A stretch of 64,000 nt of DNA. It comes from CAZBRS01 sp964494475. GTDB lineage: Bacteria; Myxococcota_A; UBA9042; CAZBRS01. Of this stretch, positions 40,140 to 48,006 are shown one piece after another. Numbering within the stretch: position 1 is the first letter of the stretch; the number at the start of each line of letters is the position of its first letter. The DNA is taken from assembly GCA_964494475.1 (NCBI GenBank), contig CAZBRS010000028.1, positions 1 to 64,000 of the forward strand, read 5' to 3'. The notes below the pieces were generated by a model, which saw only the letters and a program-made list of their open reading frames with translations, made no database searches and was not told where the DNA came from. The translations under genes and the position numbers were made by a program.

Positions 40140-43100
40140 CCTCCCATCGCGCCCGCTCCATGCACGCCCGCGTGCGCTTCTGGTCGAACGGAACCCTGGT
40201 GCTGGCCGCCGTCATGGCCATCGGCTATGGCTTCGGCCTGGCGCGCCTGCTGGTGGGCATGGGCCCGGTCACCAACCTGACCGACCAGTACCCCTGGGGC
40301 ATCTGGATCGCCATCGACGTGGCCACCGGCGTCGCGCTGGCGGCCGGCGGCTTCACCACGGCGGCGCTGGTCAACGTGTTCGGACGGCGACGCTATCACG
40401 CGCTGGAGCGCCCGGCCCTGCTGACGGCCTGGCTGGGCTATACGTTCGTCTCCATCGGCCTGCTCTTCGACCTGGGGCGCTACTTCAACATATGGCGCCC
40501 TCTGTTCAACTGGCAGGGCAACTCGGTGCTGTTCGAAGTGGGCATGTGCGTGATGGTCTACCTGTTCGTGCTGACCGTCGAGATGCTGCCGGCCCTGCTC
40601 GGCGGGCTCAAGGAGCAGGCCGCGGGGCAGGGAGGCTGGGCGCGCCTGCTGAAGCGCTTCGAGGTGCCGCTGCTCCTGACCCGGCGCGTGGTCCGGCGCG
40701 TCCTGCCCGGCTTCATCGTGCTCGGGGTCGTGCTGTCCAGCATGCACCAGTCGTCGCTGGGCGGGCTCATGCTCATCGCCCCCACGAAGCTGAGCCCCCT
40801 GTGGTGGACGCCCATCCTGCCGGCGCTCTTCCTGCTGTCGGCCATCACGGTGGGCCTGCCGGTCGTCATCTTCGAGGGGTTCCTGGCGGCCAAGAGCTTC
40901 CGCCGCGAGCCCGAGATGGAGCTCCTGGCCCCGCTGGGCCGCATCGTCCCGTGGTTCCTCGGCGCCTACTTGATCGTCAAGCTGGTCGACGTCTTCGTGC
41001 GCAACGACCTGTCGGTCTTCCTGCTGGACGGCGAAGACACGGTGTCGTGGCTGGTCGAGGTGGGGGTGGGCCTGCTGCTGCCCCTGCTGCTGCTGTCGCG
41101 CGAGCGTGTGCGCAACTCGCCCCGCGGCCTGTTCATCTCGGCCTGCCTGGTCATCAGCGGCGTGGTGCTGAACCGCATCAACGTCTTCCTGGTGGGCTTC
41201 CACCCGCCGTTCGCCGAGCACGCCTACTTCCCGGCCATCGGCGAGATCGCCATCACGGCGGCGCTGATCTCCACCATCCTGTTCCTCTACCGCTTCGTGG
41301 CCACGTTCTTCCCCGTGCTCCCGGCTGACGGGAGCGACGAGTCCCCGCCAGAGGACGACGACGGCACCCCCGACGACCGCGCCTTCGGCTGGGCGCGCGG
41401 CATCCGGCGGCCCTCGTTCCTGCTGTTCGTCGGCTTCATCGTCTTCTACGTCCTCGTGCACCGCCAGGCTATCACGGAGAGCGAGCGCTACACGGCCCCC
41501 AAGGGGCTGGCACGCGATACGACGTCCGGCCCCAAGCCCGCGGTCCGCACCACCCCCGACGCGCCCGCGTCGTTCTCGCCCGAGGCCATGCCGGCCCTGC
41601 TCGTCCTCTCGAGCCCGCTGGCCAACGCCGGCACCGACGACTACGAGCCCGTGCGCTTCATGCACCGCGCCCACGCCACCCACACGGACGGCGACTGCAC
41701 CGTCTGTCACCACCGGGTGCAGGACCCCGAGAAGCCCGACGATCGGGTGGGGCGCGAGATCTCGCAGGTCGACATGACGGCCTTCCGCCCGAGCACGTGC
41801 GGCGCCTGCCACCGCCTGCCCGACGAGCCCGACGCACCCACGCGACCGGGCTTGAAGGGCGCCTACCACCAGCAGTGCGTGAGCTGCCACGAGCGCGTCG
41901 GCGAGACCACGGCTCCCGTGGGATGCCGCGACTGCCACCGCCGCTTCGTGCCGGATCACACGGCGTTGCTCGAGCTGCCGGACAAGGTCGTCGAACCCCG
42001 CGCCATCACCGCGCGCTGCCTCGAGTGCCACCCCGCGGTCGGCGACGACGTGCTGGGCACGTCGCACTGGCTGTGGCGTGGCGCGTCGCCCCACGCCAAG
42101 GGCCGCGAGCACGAGACCTCGCTCGGCAAGCTCGTGACCATCAACAACTACTGCATCGGCGTGGGCTCCAACATGGAGGGCTGCACCCAGTGCCACATCG
42201 GCTACGGGGCCTTCACGAGCGAGGCCGACTTCGAAGACCCCTCGCGCATCGATTGCCTCGTGTGCCACGACACGACCGGCACGTACCGCAAGGCCGAGGG
42301 TGCGTCCGGCGCCCCGGAGCCCGGGCTCGACCTGGCGGCCATCGCGGGCAGGGTCGGGCAACCGACGCGCGCTGCGTGCGGCTCGTGCCACTTCCACAGC
42401 GAAGGCGGCCCCAACGTGAAGCACGGCGACCTCGAGCCGGGCCTCGCCAACCCGTCGCCCGAGCTCGACGTGCACATGGGCGAGCACGGCCTGGCCTGCC
42501 AGGATTGCCACACCACGACCGACCACGAGGTGGCCGGCAAGGCGTCGACGCTCGCCGTGGGCACCAACCGCCTGCGCTGCGAACAATGTCACGGCGACGC
42601 GCCGCACGCGTTCTCGGGCTCGGTGCGCTACCACCTGGATCAGCACCTCGCGGGGGTGGCCTGCCAGGCGTGCCATATCCCGGCGTTCGCGCGCGAGTCG
42701 CCCACGGCCATGCTGTGGGACTGGTCGAAGGCGGGCCAGGACCTCCCCGTGGAGAAGGACGCCCTCGGGATGCCCACCTTCGACAAGAAGAAGGGCGCCT
42801 TCACGTGGGCGCGCGACGTGGTCCCCGAGTACCGCTGGGACAACGGCCGTACTCGCCACTACTCGGTGGGAGAGCCCATCGACCCCGCCAAGCCCACGAC
42901 GCTCGCCGAGCCACAGGGATCCTACGCCGACGCCCGCGCGCGCATCGCTCCGTTCAAGCACTACCGCGCGAAGCAGCCCTACGACGCCGGGACCAACCTG
43001 CTGGCCGTGCCCAACCTTTGGGACGGCTTCTGGCTCGACTTCGACTGGGCCAAGGCGCTGCGCGTGGGCATGGCCTCGGTCGGCCAGACCTTCTCGGGCA

Positions 43101-43474
43101 CGTTCGGCTTCGCCGAGACCGAGACCTGGCACGCGCTGCACCACACCGTGGTCCCCAAGGAGCGCTCGCTGCGCTGCCGCGACTGCCACGAGGCCGACGC
43201 GGTCTCGTGCACGCGCTGCCACGGACACGACGAGAACGGCCCGGAGGCGTCGTGCGAGCAGTGCCACGGCAGCAGCCCGGGCCAGGACTTCCAGGTCCAG
43301 TTGGGGCCGGCCCATCCCGCGACCGCCGGAAAGCGCCTCCACTTCGAGGAGCTCGGCTACGCCCACGATCCCGCGCTGCTCGGCGGGCGCTTCCGCAAGC
43401 TCGAGGGACCGTTCGGGGCCCGCAAGAACGACAAGGCCCCCGCGCTCCCGGCCGCCCTGCCCCCGGCTCCCTGA
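40136..43474 (+). CDS. NrfD-type quinol dehydrogenase fused to tetraheme c3-like and octaheme tetrathionate-reductase-like cytochrome
   Basis: One 1112-residue frame. Residues 1-400 form an NrfD/HybB-type integral membrane protein (start R-S-M-H-A-R-V-R-F-W-S-N-G; N-L-T-D-Q-Y-P-W-G-I-W-I near the quinone site). A further helix spans about 424-443. Then come 14 CxxCH heme motifs: four in a cytochrome-c3-like module (Cys 521, 555, 581, 597) and ten in a region (628, 683, 707, 748, 788, 815, 843, 1014, 1025, 1040) with clear likeness to the octaheme tetrathionate reductase family (N-N-Y-C-I-G, I-D-C-L-V-C-H-D-T-T-G-T-Y-R-K, L-D-V-H-M). It probably oxidises menaquinol and reduces an oxyanion or passes electrons outward. 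The fusion continues without break; the true acceptor is unknown. Confidence 0.88.
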   Translation: MTSHRARSMHARVRFWSNGTLVLAAVMAIGYGFGLARLLVGMGPVTNLTDQYPWGIWIAIDVATGVALAAGGFTTAALVNVFGRRRYHALERPALLTAWLGYTFVSIGLLFDLGRYFNIWRPLFNWQGNSVLFEVGMCVMVYLFVLTVEMLPALLGGLKEQAAGQGGWARLLKRFEVPLLLTRRVVRRVLPGFIVLGVVLSSMHQSSLGGLMLIAPTKLSPLWWTPILPALFLLSAITVGLPVVIFEGFLAAKSFRREPEMELLAPLGRIVPWFLGAYLIVKLVDVFVRNDLSVFLLDGEDTVSWLVEVGVGLLLPLLLLSRERVRNSPRGLFISACLVISGVVLNRINVFLVGFHPPFAEHAYFPAIGEIAITAALISTILFLYRFVATFFPVLPADGSDESPPEDDDGTPDDRAFGWARGIRRPSFLLFVGFIVFYVLVHRQAITESERYTAPKGLARDTTSGPKPAVRTTPDAPASFSPEAMPALLVLSSPLANAGTDDYEPVRFMHRAHATHTDGDCTVCHHRVQDPEKPDDRVGREISQVDMTAFRPSTCGACHRLPDEPDAPTRPGLKGAYHQQCVSCHERVGETTAPVGCRDCHRRFVPDHTALLELPDKVVEPRAITARCLECHPAVGDDVLGTSHWLWRGASPHAKGREHETSLGKLVTINNYCIGVGSNMEGCTQCHIGYGAFTSEADFEDPSRIDCLVCHDTTGTYRKAEGASGAPEPGLDLAAIAGRVGQPTRAACGSCHFHSEGGPNVKHGDLEPGLANPSPELDVHMGEHGLACQDCHTTTDHEVAGKASTLAVGTNRLRCEQCHGDAPHAFSGSVRYHLDQHLAGVACQACHIPAFARESPTAMLWDWSKAGQDLPVEKDALGMPTFDKKKGAFTWARDVVPEYRWDNGRTRHYSVGEPIDPAKPTTLAEPQGSYADARARIAPFKHYRAKQPYDAGTNLLAVPNLWDGFWLDFDWAKALRVGMASVGQTFSGTFGFAETETWHALHHTVVPKERSLRCRDCHEADAVSCTRCHGHDENGPEASCEQCHGSSPGQDFQVQLGPAHPATAGKRLHFEELGYAHDPALLGGRFRKLEGPFGARKNDKAPALPAALPPAP

Positions 43475-43513
43475 CGACACGCGACCCTCGCTCGCGCTGC
43501 GGGCTCGCAGAAA

Positions 43514-43542
43514 TCGACGAGTTGCGCTCGCGACACTATACT
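43514..43542 (+). promoter_or_regulatory. Candidate promoter of the PhnD-like/GGDEF sensor operon
   Basis: TCGACG (43514-43519), 17 bp, TATACT (43537-43542). The ATG at 43550 lies 7 nt after the -10 box, so the message may be leaderless. Confidence 0.5.
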
Positions 43543-43549
43543 GTCCGTC

Positions 43550-44524
43550 ATGACGACGCCCCCTTGCGCCAGGCTCGCGCTGCTGGTCCTGCTGTCGATG
43601 CTGGGCGGAGGTCCCCTCGGTTGCCTGGGCCCTGCCGACGGCGAGGGCGCGAGGGGCAGCGACCCCCTGCCTCGCGGGGGCGCCGACGAGACCATCCCGA
43701 CCCCCGGCGAGTGCAATCTCGGCTCGCTGCGCGTCGGGTTGGTCAGGCCGGACCCCGCCGAGCAGACAGCGCTCTGCGTGACGCCGCTCGAGGCCTACCT
43801 GGGCGCGCTGCTCGGCGCCCGCGTCGAGGTGGTCCTGTACGAAGACTACGACACGCTGGTCTCCGACGTGGTCGGCGGCGACCTCGACGTCGCCCAACTG
43901 CCTCCCCTCGCCTTCGTGCTGGCGCGAGAACGCGACCCCGCGCTCGTGCTGCTGGCCACGCAGGTCTCCCAGGGCGACGTGCGCTACTCGGGGTACCTGG
44001 TCGTGCGGCGCGACAGCGAGGCCCGCAGCCTCCGAGACCTCGCGTCGAAGCGCCTGGCCATCACGAGCTACTCGTCCGCCTCCGGCTTCCTCTTCGCGCT
44101 GGCGCGCCTCATCCAGGAGGAGATCGACGTAAAGCGCCTGCTGGCCCGAGCGGTGCTGACCGGCTCTCACCTCAAGGCCATCGAGGCCGTGGTCGACGGG
44201 CGGGCCGACGCGGCGGCGACGTACCGGGGAGGCCTCGAGGCGGCCCGCGACGCCGGCATCGACACGCACGAACTGCGCGTCCTGGGGATCACGTCTCCCA
44301 TCCCCCAGGAGGCCCTGGTGGCCCATTCGCACCTGCCGATCCGCCACGTGGCCTGCCTGCGGCGCGCGTTCCTCGTGACCAACAAGGCCACCGCTCAAGG
44401 ACGGACGGCGCTGGCGCGCTTCCCCGAGTTCGACGGCTGGACCGCGACCAACGAGGACTTCTACGCCATCGTCCGCGAGCAACTGCGCCTCGTCCGCGGG
44501 GCCGCTCCCGAGGTGGCTCCGTGA
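43550..44524 (+). CDS. PhnD-like substrate-binding lipoprotein (sensor type)
   Basis: A 324-residue predicted lipoprotein (P-L-G-C, Cys25) with the PhnD/PtxB phosphonate-binding fold: L-R-V-G-L-V-R-P-D at the start of lobe 1, a T-P-L-E-A-Y-L region, V-G-G-D-L-D-V-A-Q-L-P-P-L-A-F (the usual G-x-x-D-x-A motif), Y-S-G-Y-L-V-V-R-R-D-S, and S-S-A-S-G-F-L-F-A in place of the S-x-S-S-x-x-G anion-binding loop. No ABC permease or ATPase gene is adjacent. A HAMP-GGDEF gene overlaps by 4 nt instead. PhnD-like domains also serve as sensors, for example in TtrS and AioX, so a role reporting an oxyanion to the cyclase is likely. Confidence 0.8.
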   Translation: MTTPPCARLALLVLLSMLGGGPLGCLGPADGEGARGSDPLPRGGADETIPTPGECNLGSLRVGLVRPDPAEQTALCVTPLEAYLGALLGARVEVVLYEDYDTLVSDVVGGDLDVAQLPPLAFVLARERDPALVLLATQVSQGDVRYSGYLVVRRDSEARSLRDLASKRLAITSYSSASGFLFALARLIQEEIDVKRLLARAVLTGSHLKAIEAVVDGRADAAATYRGGLEAARDAGIDTHELRVLGITSPIPQEALVAHSHLPIRHVACLRRAFLVTNKATAQGRTALARFPEFDGWTATNEDFYAIVREQLRLVRGAAPEVAP

Positions 44525-45870
44525 GCGTGCAACGCCGCGTGCTCGTCTTCGGAGTGGGCTTGGCTGTGCTCGGCATGGGGGTGCTGGGTGGAGCGTTCGT
44601 CGACCGCGAGCGGCGCGCGTACCGCGCCGACGTGACCGCGCACGCCCGCACCACCCTCGACGTGCTGGCCTCCGAGTGGACGCCCATCCTGGCCGGAAAC
44701 CGCGTCGAGGAGCTGCACGACGCCGTGACCGCCGTCTCGCTCCGCCGCGCCGACGACCTCGAGTTCGTCGCCGTGGTCGATCGCGATCGCGGCGTCGTGG
44801 CGCACTCGAACCCCCTGCTCTACGGCAACACGCTCGACGACCTGTTCACCGCCGAAGCGTCCGAGAGCGACGACATGCTCTTCCAGCGCGTCAGAGGCCC
44901 GCAGGGCCCGTTCCTGGCCGTGAGCCGGCCGCTGGTCACGGCGGTGGAGGGCGAACGCGGCATCCGCTGGGGAACCCTGCTCGCGCGCTTCTCCCTGGCC
45001 AAGGGCGAGCAGGAGTTCTGGGAGCTCATCTTCACGACCAGTGCGCTCATCCTGCTGGTCACGCTGCTGGTCGGCGCCACCATCTACACGCTGCTCCACC
45101 GCAACCTGGTGCGCCCGGTCGCGCGGCTCACCGAGGTGGCCGAGGAGTTCGCGCGCGGCAACCTGGCGGCGCGCAGCCTGCTGGAGGGCCGCGACGAGAT
45201 CGGCAAGTTGGGCCTCACGTTCAACGACATGGCCGAGCGCATCCAACAGCACTCGCGCGGCCTCGAGCGGGAGGTGAACAAGGCCACCGCCGAGCTGATC
45301 GCCGCCAACGAGCGCCTCAGCGCCATGGCGCAGGATCTGGCCGAGGCCAACCGCAGCCTCGAAGACCTGGCCACGGTCGACGGCATGACCGGACTACGCA
45401 ACTACCGTTACTTCCAGGCCTTCCTCGATCGTGAAGTGCGTCGCAGCCTGCGCACCAGCTCGCCCGTCTCGGTCCTGATGATCGACGTCGACCACTTCAA
45501 GCACTACAACGACACCCACGGGCACCCCGCCGGCGACGACGTGCTGCGGCAGGTGTCCCGCGTGCTGAAGTCGCGCCTGCGCGGCATCGACCTGCCGTGT
45601 CGCTACGGCGGCGAGGAGTTCGCGATCGTGCTGCTCGACACGGCCAAGGAGCGCGCGGTGCGCGTGGCCGAGGAGGTGCGGGCCACGATCGAGCAGACGC
45701 CCATCGCCAACGAAGAGACCCAGCCGGGCGGGCGCCTCACCATCAGCGTGGGGGTCGCCACCTCGCTCTCCGATGCGCGAACGCCCGACGATCTCGTGAA
45801 GTGCGCCGACGAGGCGCTCTACGAGGCCAAGCGCACGGGTCGCAACCGCGTCGTGGCGTGGAGCCTCTGA
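44521..45870 (+). CDS. Transmembrane HAMP-GGDEF diguanylate cyclase
   Basis: 449 residues, from GTG at 44521 (GTGA overlap with the binding-protein gene). Transmembrane helix 1 is at about 7-27, followed by a periplasmic sensor of about 135 residues (H-S-N-P-L-L-Y-G-N-T-L-D-D-L-F, resembling a Cache/PAS-like loop), helix 2 at about 168-190, a HAMP domain to about 240, a coiled coil to about 280, and a GGDEF domain to the end. The active-site signature is intact (G-G-E-E-F at 363-367). A product-inhibition I-site R-G-I-D lies exactly five residues before it, so this should be an active, feedback-inhibited c-di-GMP synthase. It is likely controlled by the PhnD-like lipoprotein. Confidence 0.9.
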   Translation: MSVQRRVLVFGVGLAVLGMGVLGGAFVDRERRAYRADVTAHARTTLDVLASEWTPILAGNRVEELHDAVTAVSLRRADDLEFVAVVDRDRGVVAHSNPLLYGNTLDDLFTAEASESDDMLFQRVRGPQGPFLAVSRPLVTAVEGERGIRWGTLLARFSLAKGEQEFWELIFTTSALILLVTLLVGATIYTLLHRNLVRPVARLTEVAEEFARGNLAARSLLEGRDEIGKLGLTFNDMAERIQQHSRGLEREVNKATAELIAANERLSAMAQDLAEANRSLEDLATVDGMTGLRNYRYFQAFLDREVRRSLRTSSPVSVLMIDVDHFKHYNDTHGHPAGDDVLRQVSRVLKSRLRGIDLPCRYGGEEFAIVLLDTAKERAVRVAEEVRATIEQTPIANEETQPGGRLTISVGVATSLSDARTPDDLVKCADEALYEAKRTGRNRVVAWSL

Positions 45871-46544
45871 TGTTCGGAGGTCTCGGCCTCGCCAGCCTCT
45901 TCGATCGCCGCATCACGCGCACGCGCCGGGGTCGCCTGCCCGCCGAGCTCCGCGACCTGGTCGAGCGCGTCGAGGCCGACCGGGGCGGCGGCCGGCTCTT
46001 CCGCCCGACGGCCGAGCTCGAGTGGGTGCCGGCGTTCGTCGCCTGGTTCGCCGGCGCCATGCTGCTCGCGTTGCTGGCGATAGGCTCCGGCGGCGAGCCC
46101 TGGCAGTTCAGCGTCTACATCTTCCGACAGAACCCGCTCTACCTCGTCGGGCTGCTCTCCGTTCTCGGCGTGATGGGCTACTACGTGGTGTGGCTGAACG
46201 GGCTGGCGCCCGCCTACCTGCGCCGCCACGCCCACGCGTACTACCTGCACTTCGGCGGCACCGGCGTCCTCCAGCGCCACGGCCGTACGTACACCTTCCT
46301 CCCGTGGAGCCTGGTCACGGGCGCCTCCCTGGAGATCGGGCGCGTGGTGGCCGGCGACGGCACCGAGCCCGTCCGCACCCTCGAGGTGCAGCTCGCCGGA
46401 CACCGCGTCCTCACGGCGGCGCTCGTGAAGGGCTACGGCCCCGGTGTCTTCTTCCAGGACTGGTTCGAGTACTCCGACGCCGACCTGCGCGAAATGGAGC
46501 GCCTCATCCTCGCGAACGCCCGGCCGACGACCGGGGCGCGGTAG
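45870..46544 (+). CDS. Two-helix membrane protein, unknown
   Basis: 224 residues; the ATG overlaps the GGDEF stop by one base. A basic N-terminal cytoplasmic segment (R-R-I-T-R-T-R-R-G-R) is followed by two hydrophobic helices (about 50-72 and 85-105). A C-terminal domain with alternating beta-type strands (A-Y-Y-L-H-F-G-G-T-G-V-L-Q-R, Y-T-F-L-P-W-S-L-V-T-G-A-S-L) looks like a bacterial PH-type (YcxB/DUF304-like) domain. I cannot assign a function. Translational coupling suggests it belongs to the sensing operon. Its 3' end overlaps the convergent DUF2079 gene by 41 nt. Confidence 0.65.
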   Translation: MFGGLGLASLFDRRITRTRRGRLPAELRDLVERVEADRGGGRLFRPTAELEWVPAFVAWFAGAMLLALLAIGSGGEPWQFSVYIFRQNPLYLVGLLSVLGVMGYYVVWLNGLAPAYLRRHAHAYYLHFGGTGVLQRHGRTYTFLPWSLVTGASLEIGRVVAGDGTEPVRTLEVQLAGHRVLTAALVKGYGPGVFFQDWFEYSDADLREMERLILANARPTTGAR

Positions 46545-48006
46545 GGGGCCTCTTCAGCTTCAGCACCGCCAGGTGCGCCGCCTGGAAGACCACGTCGTAC
46601 TGCGGGAAGTCGGCCAACTCCAGCCCGGGGATCGGCCGACCCGCGCGCGACGCGGCCGTGGGCACGATCATCCACGTATAATCGGGCGCGACCGGCAGCG
46701 ACGCGCGCTCGCGGAGCGAGGGGTTCTGGGGTCCGAAGTGGGCCGCGACCTGGCGATCGGCCAGGTAGGGCTGCAGCAGGGCCGGGGCCGCCACCGACTC
46801 GACGGGGGGCACGCGCGCCAGCACCTCGGCGTACTCGGCGGCGTCGGGATCTCCCTCGACAGCGTGCAGGAAGCCGTGGCCCCAGCGCGCCTGCAGGGCC
46901 GGCGCGGCCAGCAGCAACGAGCCGACCACCAGGGCCTTCCAGGCCACGAACGGCCGCGAGCCCTCGGACCCCATGGCCGGCGTGACCACAGCACTCCACC
47001 GCGCGAAGCGGGCCAACCCCTCGGCCGTGCCCCAGGCCAGCGTGGGCAGCAGCAGCGCCTCGTAGTGGAAGCCCAGCGAGCGCATGGGGTCGTGGTCCGA
47101 CAGCAGGTTCTGCAGCAGGATCGGCGCTGCCACCACCAGGGTTCGCGGGGCGAACAGGGGCAGGAAGCCCCACGAGACGAACAGCTTGCCCAGGTACACG
47201 GCGCTGTCGGCCGAGAAGAGCCGGCCCCAGAAGGCCCCCGGGTTCGCGAAAGGCGCCTGCAGCAGCCCGCTCCACCCCTCGCCCAGATAGGCGAAGCGCG
47301 CCATGGTCACGCCCGTGTGGTCGCCCCCGAACAGGGGAATGTACCAGCGCACGGCGACCACGAGCCACGCCAGCGACACGCCCACGGCGAACAGGCCCAG
47401 GCGACGGGGCAGCCCAGGCCGGACCGCCAGGGTGAGCCCCAGCGCCGCCGTGACGAGCGAGACGTTCTCCTTGCACCCCAGCGCCGCCAGCAGGAAGAGC
47501 ACGAAGGGCCAGGGGCGCTCCTCGACGGCGAACACGAACAGCCACAGGAGGAGCGGCAGCGCCACCTGCGCCTCGTGCAGGTCGAAGGCCAGCGAGGCCG
47601 TGGCCGGCTGCACGACGAGCAGCACGGCGAGCAGCGCCGACACGCCCCGTCCGTGACACCGCCGCGCCAGCCGCCACAGCGGGAACACCGCCGCCGCGAG
47701 CAACGCCGCCGACAGCGCCAGCAACGTGAGGGGCGAGGGCGCCAGCACGTAGAAGGGCAAGAGCGCGTACAGCATGGGCGCGGCGTGCGACCGCAGGTGA
47801 TCGCCGTACTCGATCGAGTTGACGAAGCCGTTGCCCTGGGCCGCGTTCCAGAAGCCGTGGGCGTAGATGCCGAAGTCGAACGACTGCACACCGAAGCCCT
47901 GCCAGCGCAGCCACGACGGCACGAAGAGAAAGGCGAACGCGGCCAGGGCCAGCAGGGCCGGCACCCACGCTTCGCGCACCCGCGGGGAGGGAAGCTCGAG
48001 GGACAT
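46504..48006 (-). CDS. DUF2079 integral membrane protein
   Basis: 500 residues with about ten predicted helices, matching DUF2079, a family of GT-C-like membrane proteins of unknown function. Diagnostic stretches are F-D-F-G-I-Y-A-H-G-F-W-N-A-A-Q-G (about residue 43), F-D-L-H-E-A-Q-V-A-L-P, the central G-C-K-E-N-V-S-L, and A-P-I-L-L-Q-N-L-L-S-D-H-D near residue 300. The C-terminal 130 residues are periplasmic, with L-A-R-V-P-P-V-E-S-V-A. The start ATG overlaps the barrel-protein stop (TGATG), making it the last gene of the ABC-exporter operon. It may supply glycosylation or lipid handling to that system. Confidence 0.82.
   Translation of the reverse strand: MSLELPSPRVREAWVPALLALAAFAFLFVPSWLRWQGFGVQSFDFGIYAHGFWNAAQGNGFVNSIEYGDHLRSHAAPMLYALLPFYVLAPSPLTLLALSAALLAAAVFPLWRLARRCHGRGVSALLAVLLVVQPATASLAFDLHEAQVALPLLLWLFVFAVEERPWPFVLFLLAALGCKENVSLVTAALGLTLAVRPGLPRRLGLFAVGVSLAWLVVAVRWYIPLFGGDHTGVTMARFAYLGEGWSGLLQAPFANPGAFWGRLFSADSAVYLGKLFVSWGFLPLFAPRTLVVAAPILLQNLLSDHDPMRSLGFHYEALLLPTLAWGTAEGLARFARWSAVVTPAMGSEGSRPFVAWKALVVGSLLLAAPALQARWGHGFLHAVEGDPDAAEYAEVLARVPPVESVAAPALLQPYLADRQVAAHFGPQNPSLRERASLPVAPDYTWMIVPTAASRAGRPIPGLELADFPQYDVVFQAAHLAVLKLKRPPTAPRSSAGRSRG

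Noticed and set aside
39917..44482. 1521-codon minus-strand open frame
   Set aside because: Antisense to the NrfD-cytochrome fusion, whose heme motifs and membrane helices are unmistakable.
43550..44524. Phosphonate ABC importer
   Set aside because: Only the binding protein is present; no permease or ATPase flanks it, and it overlaps a GGDEF gene.
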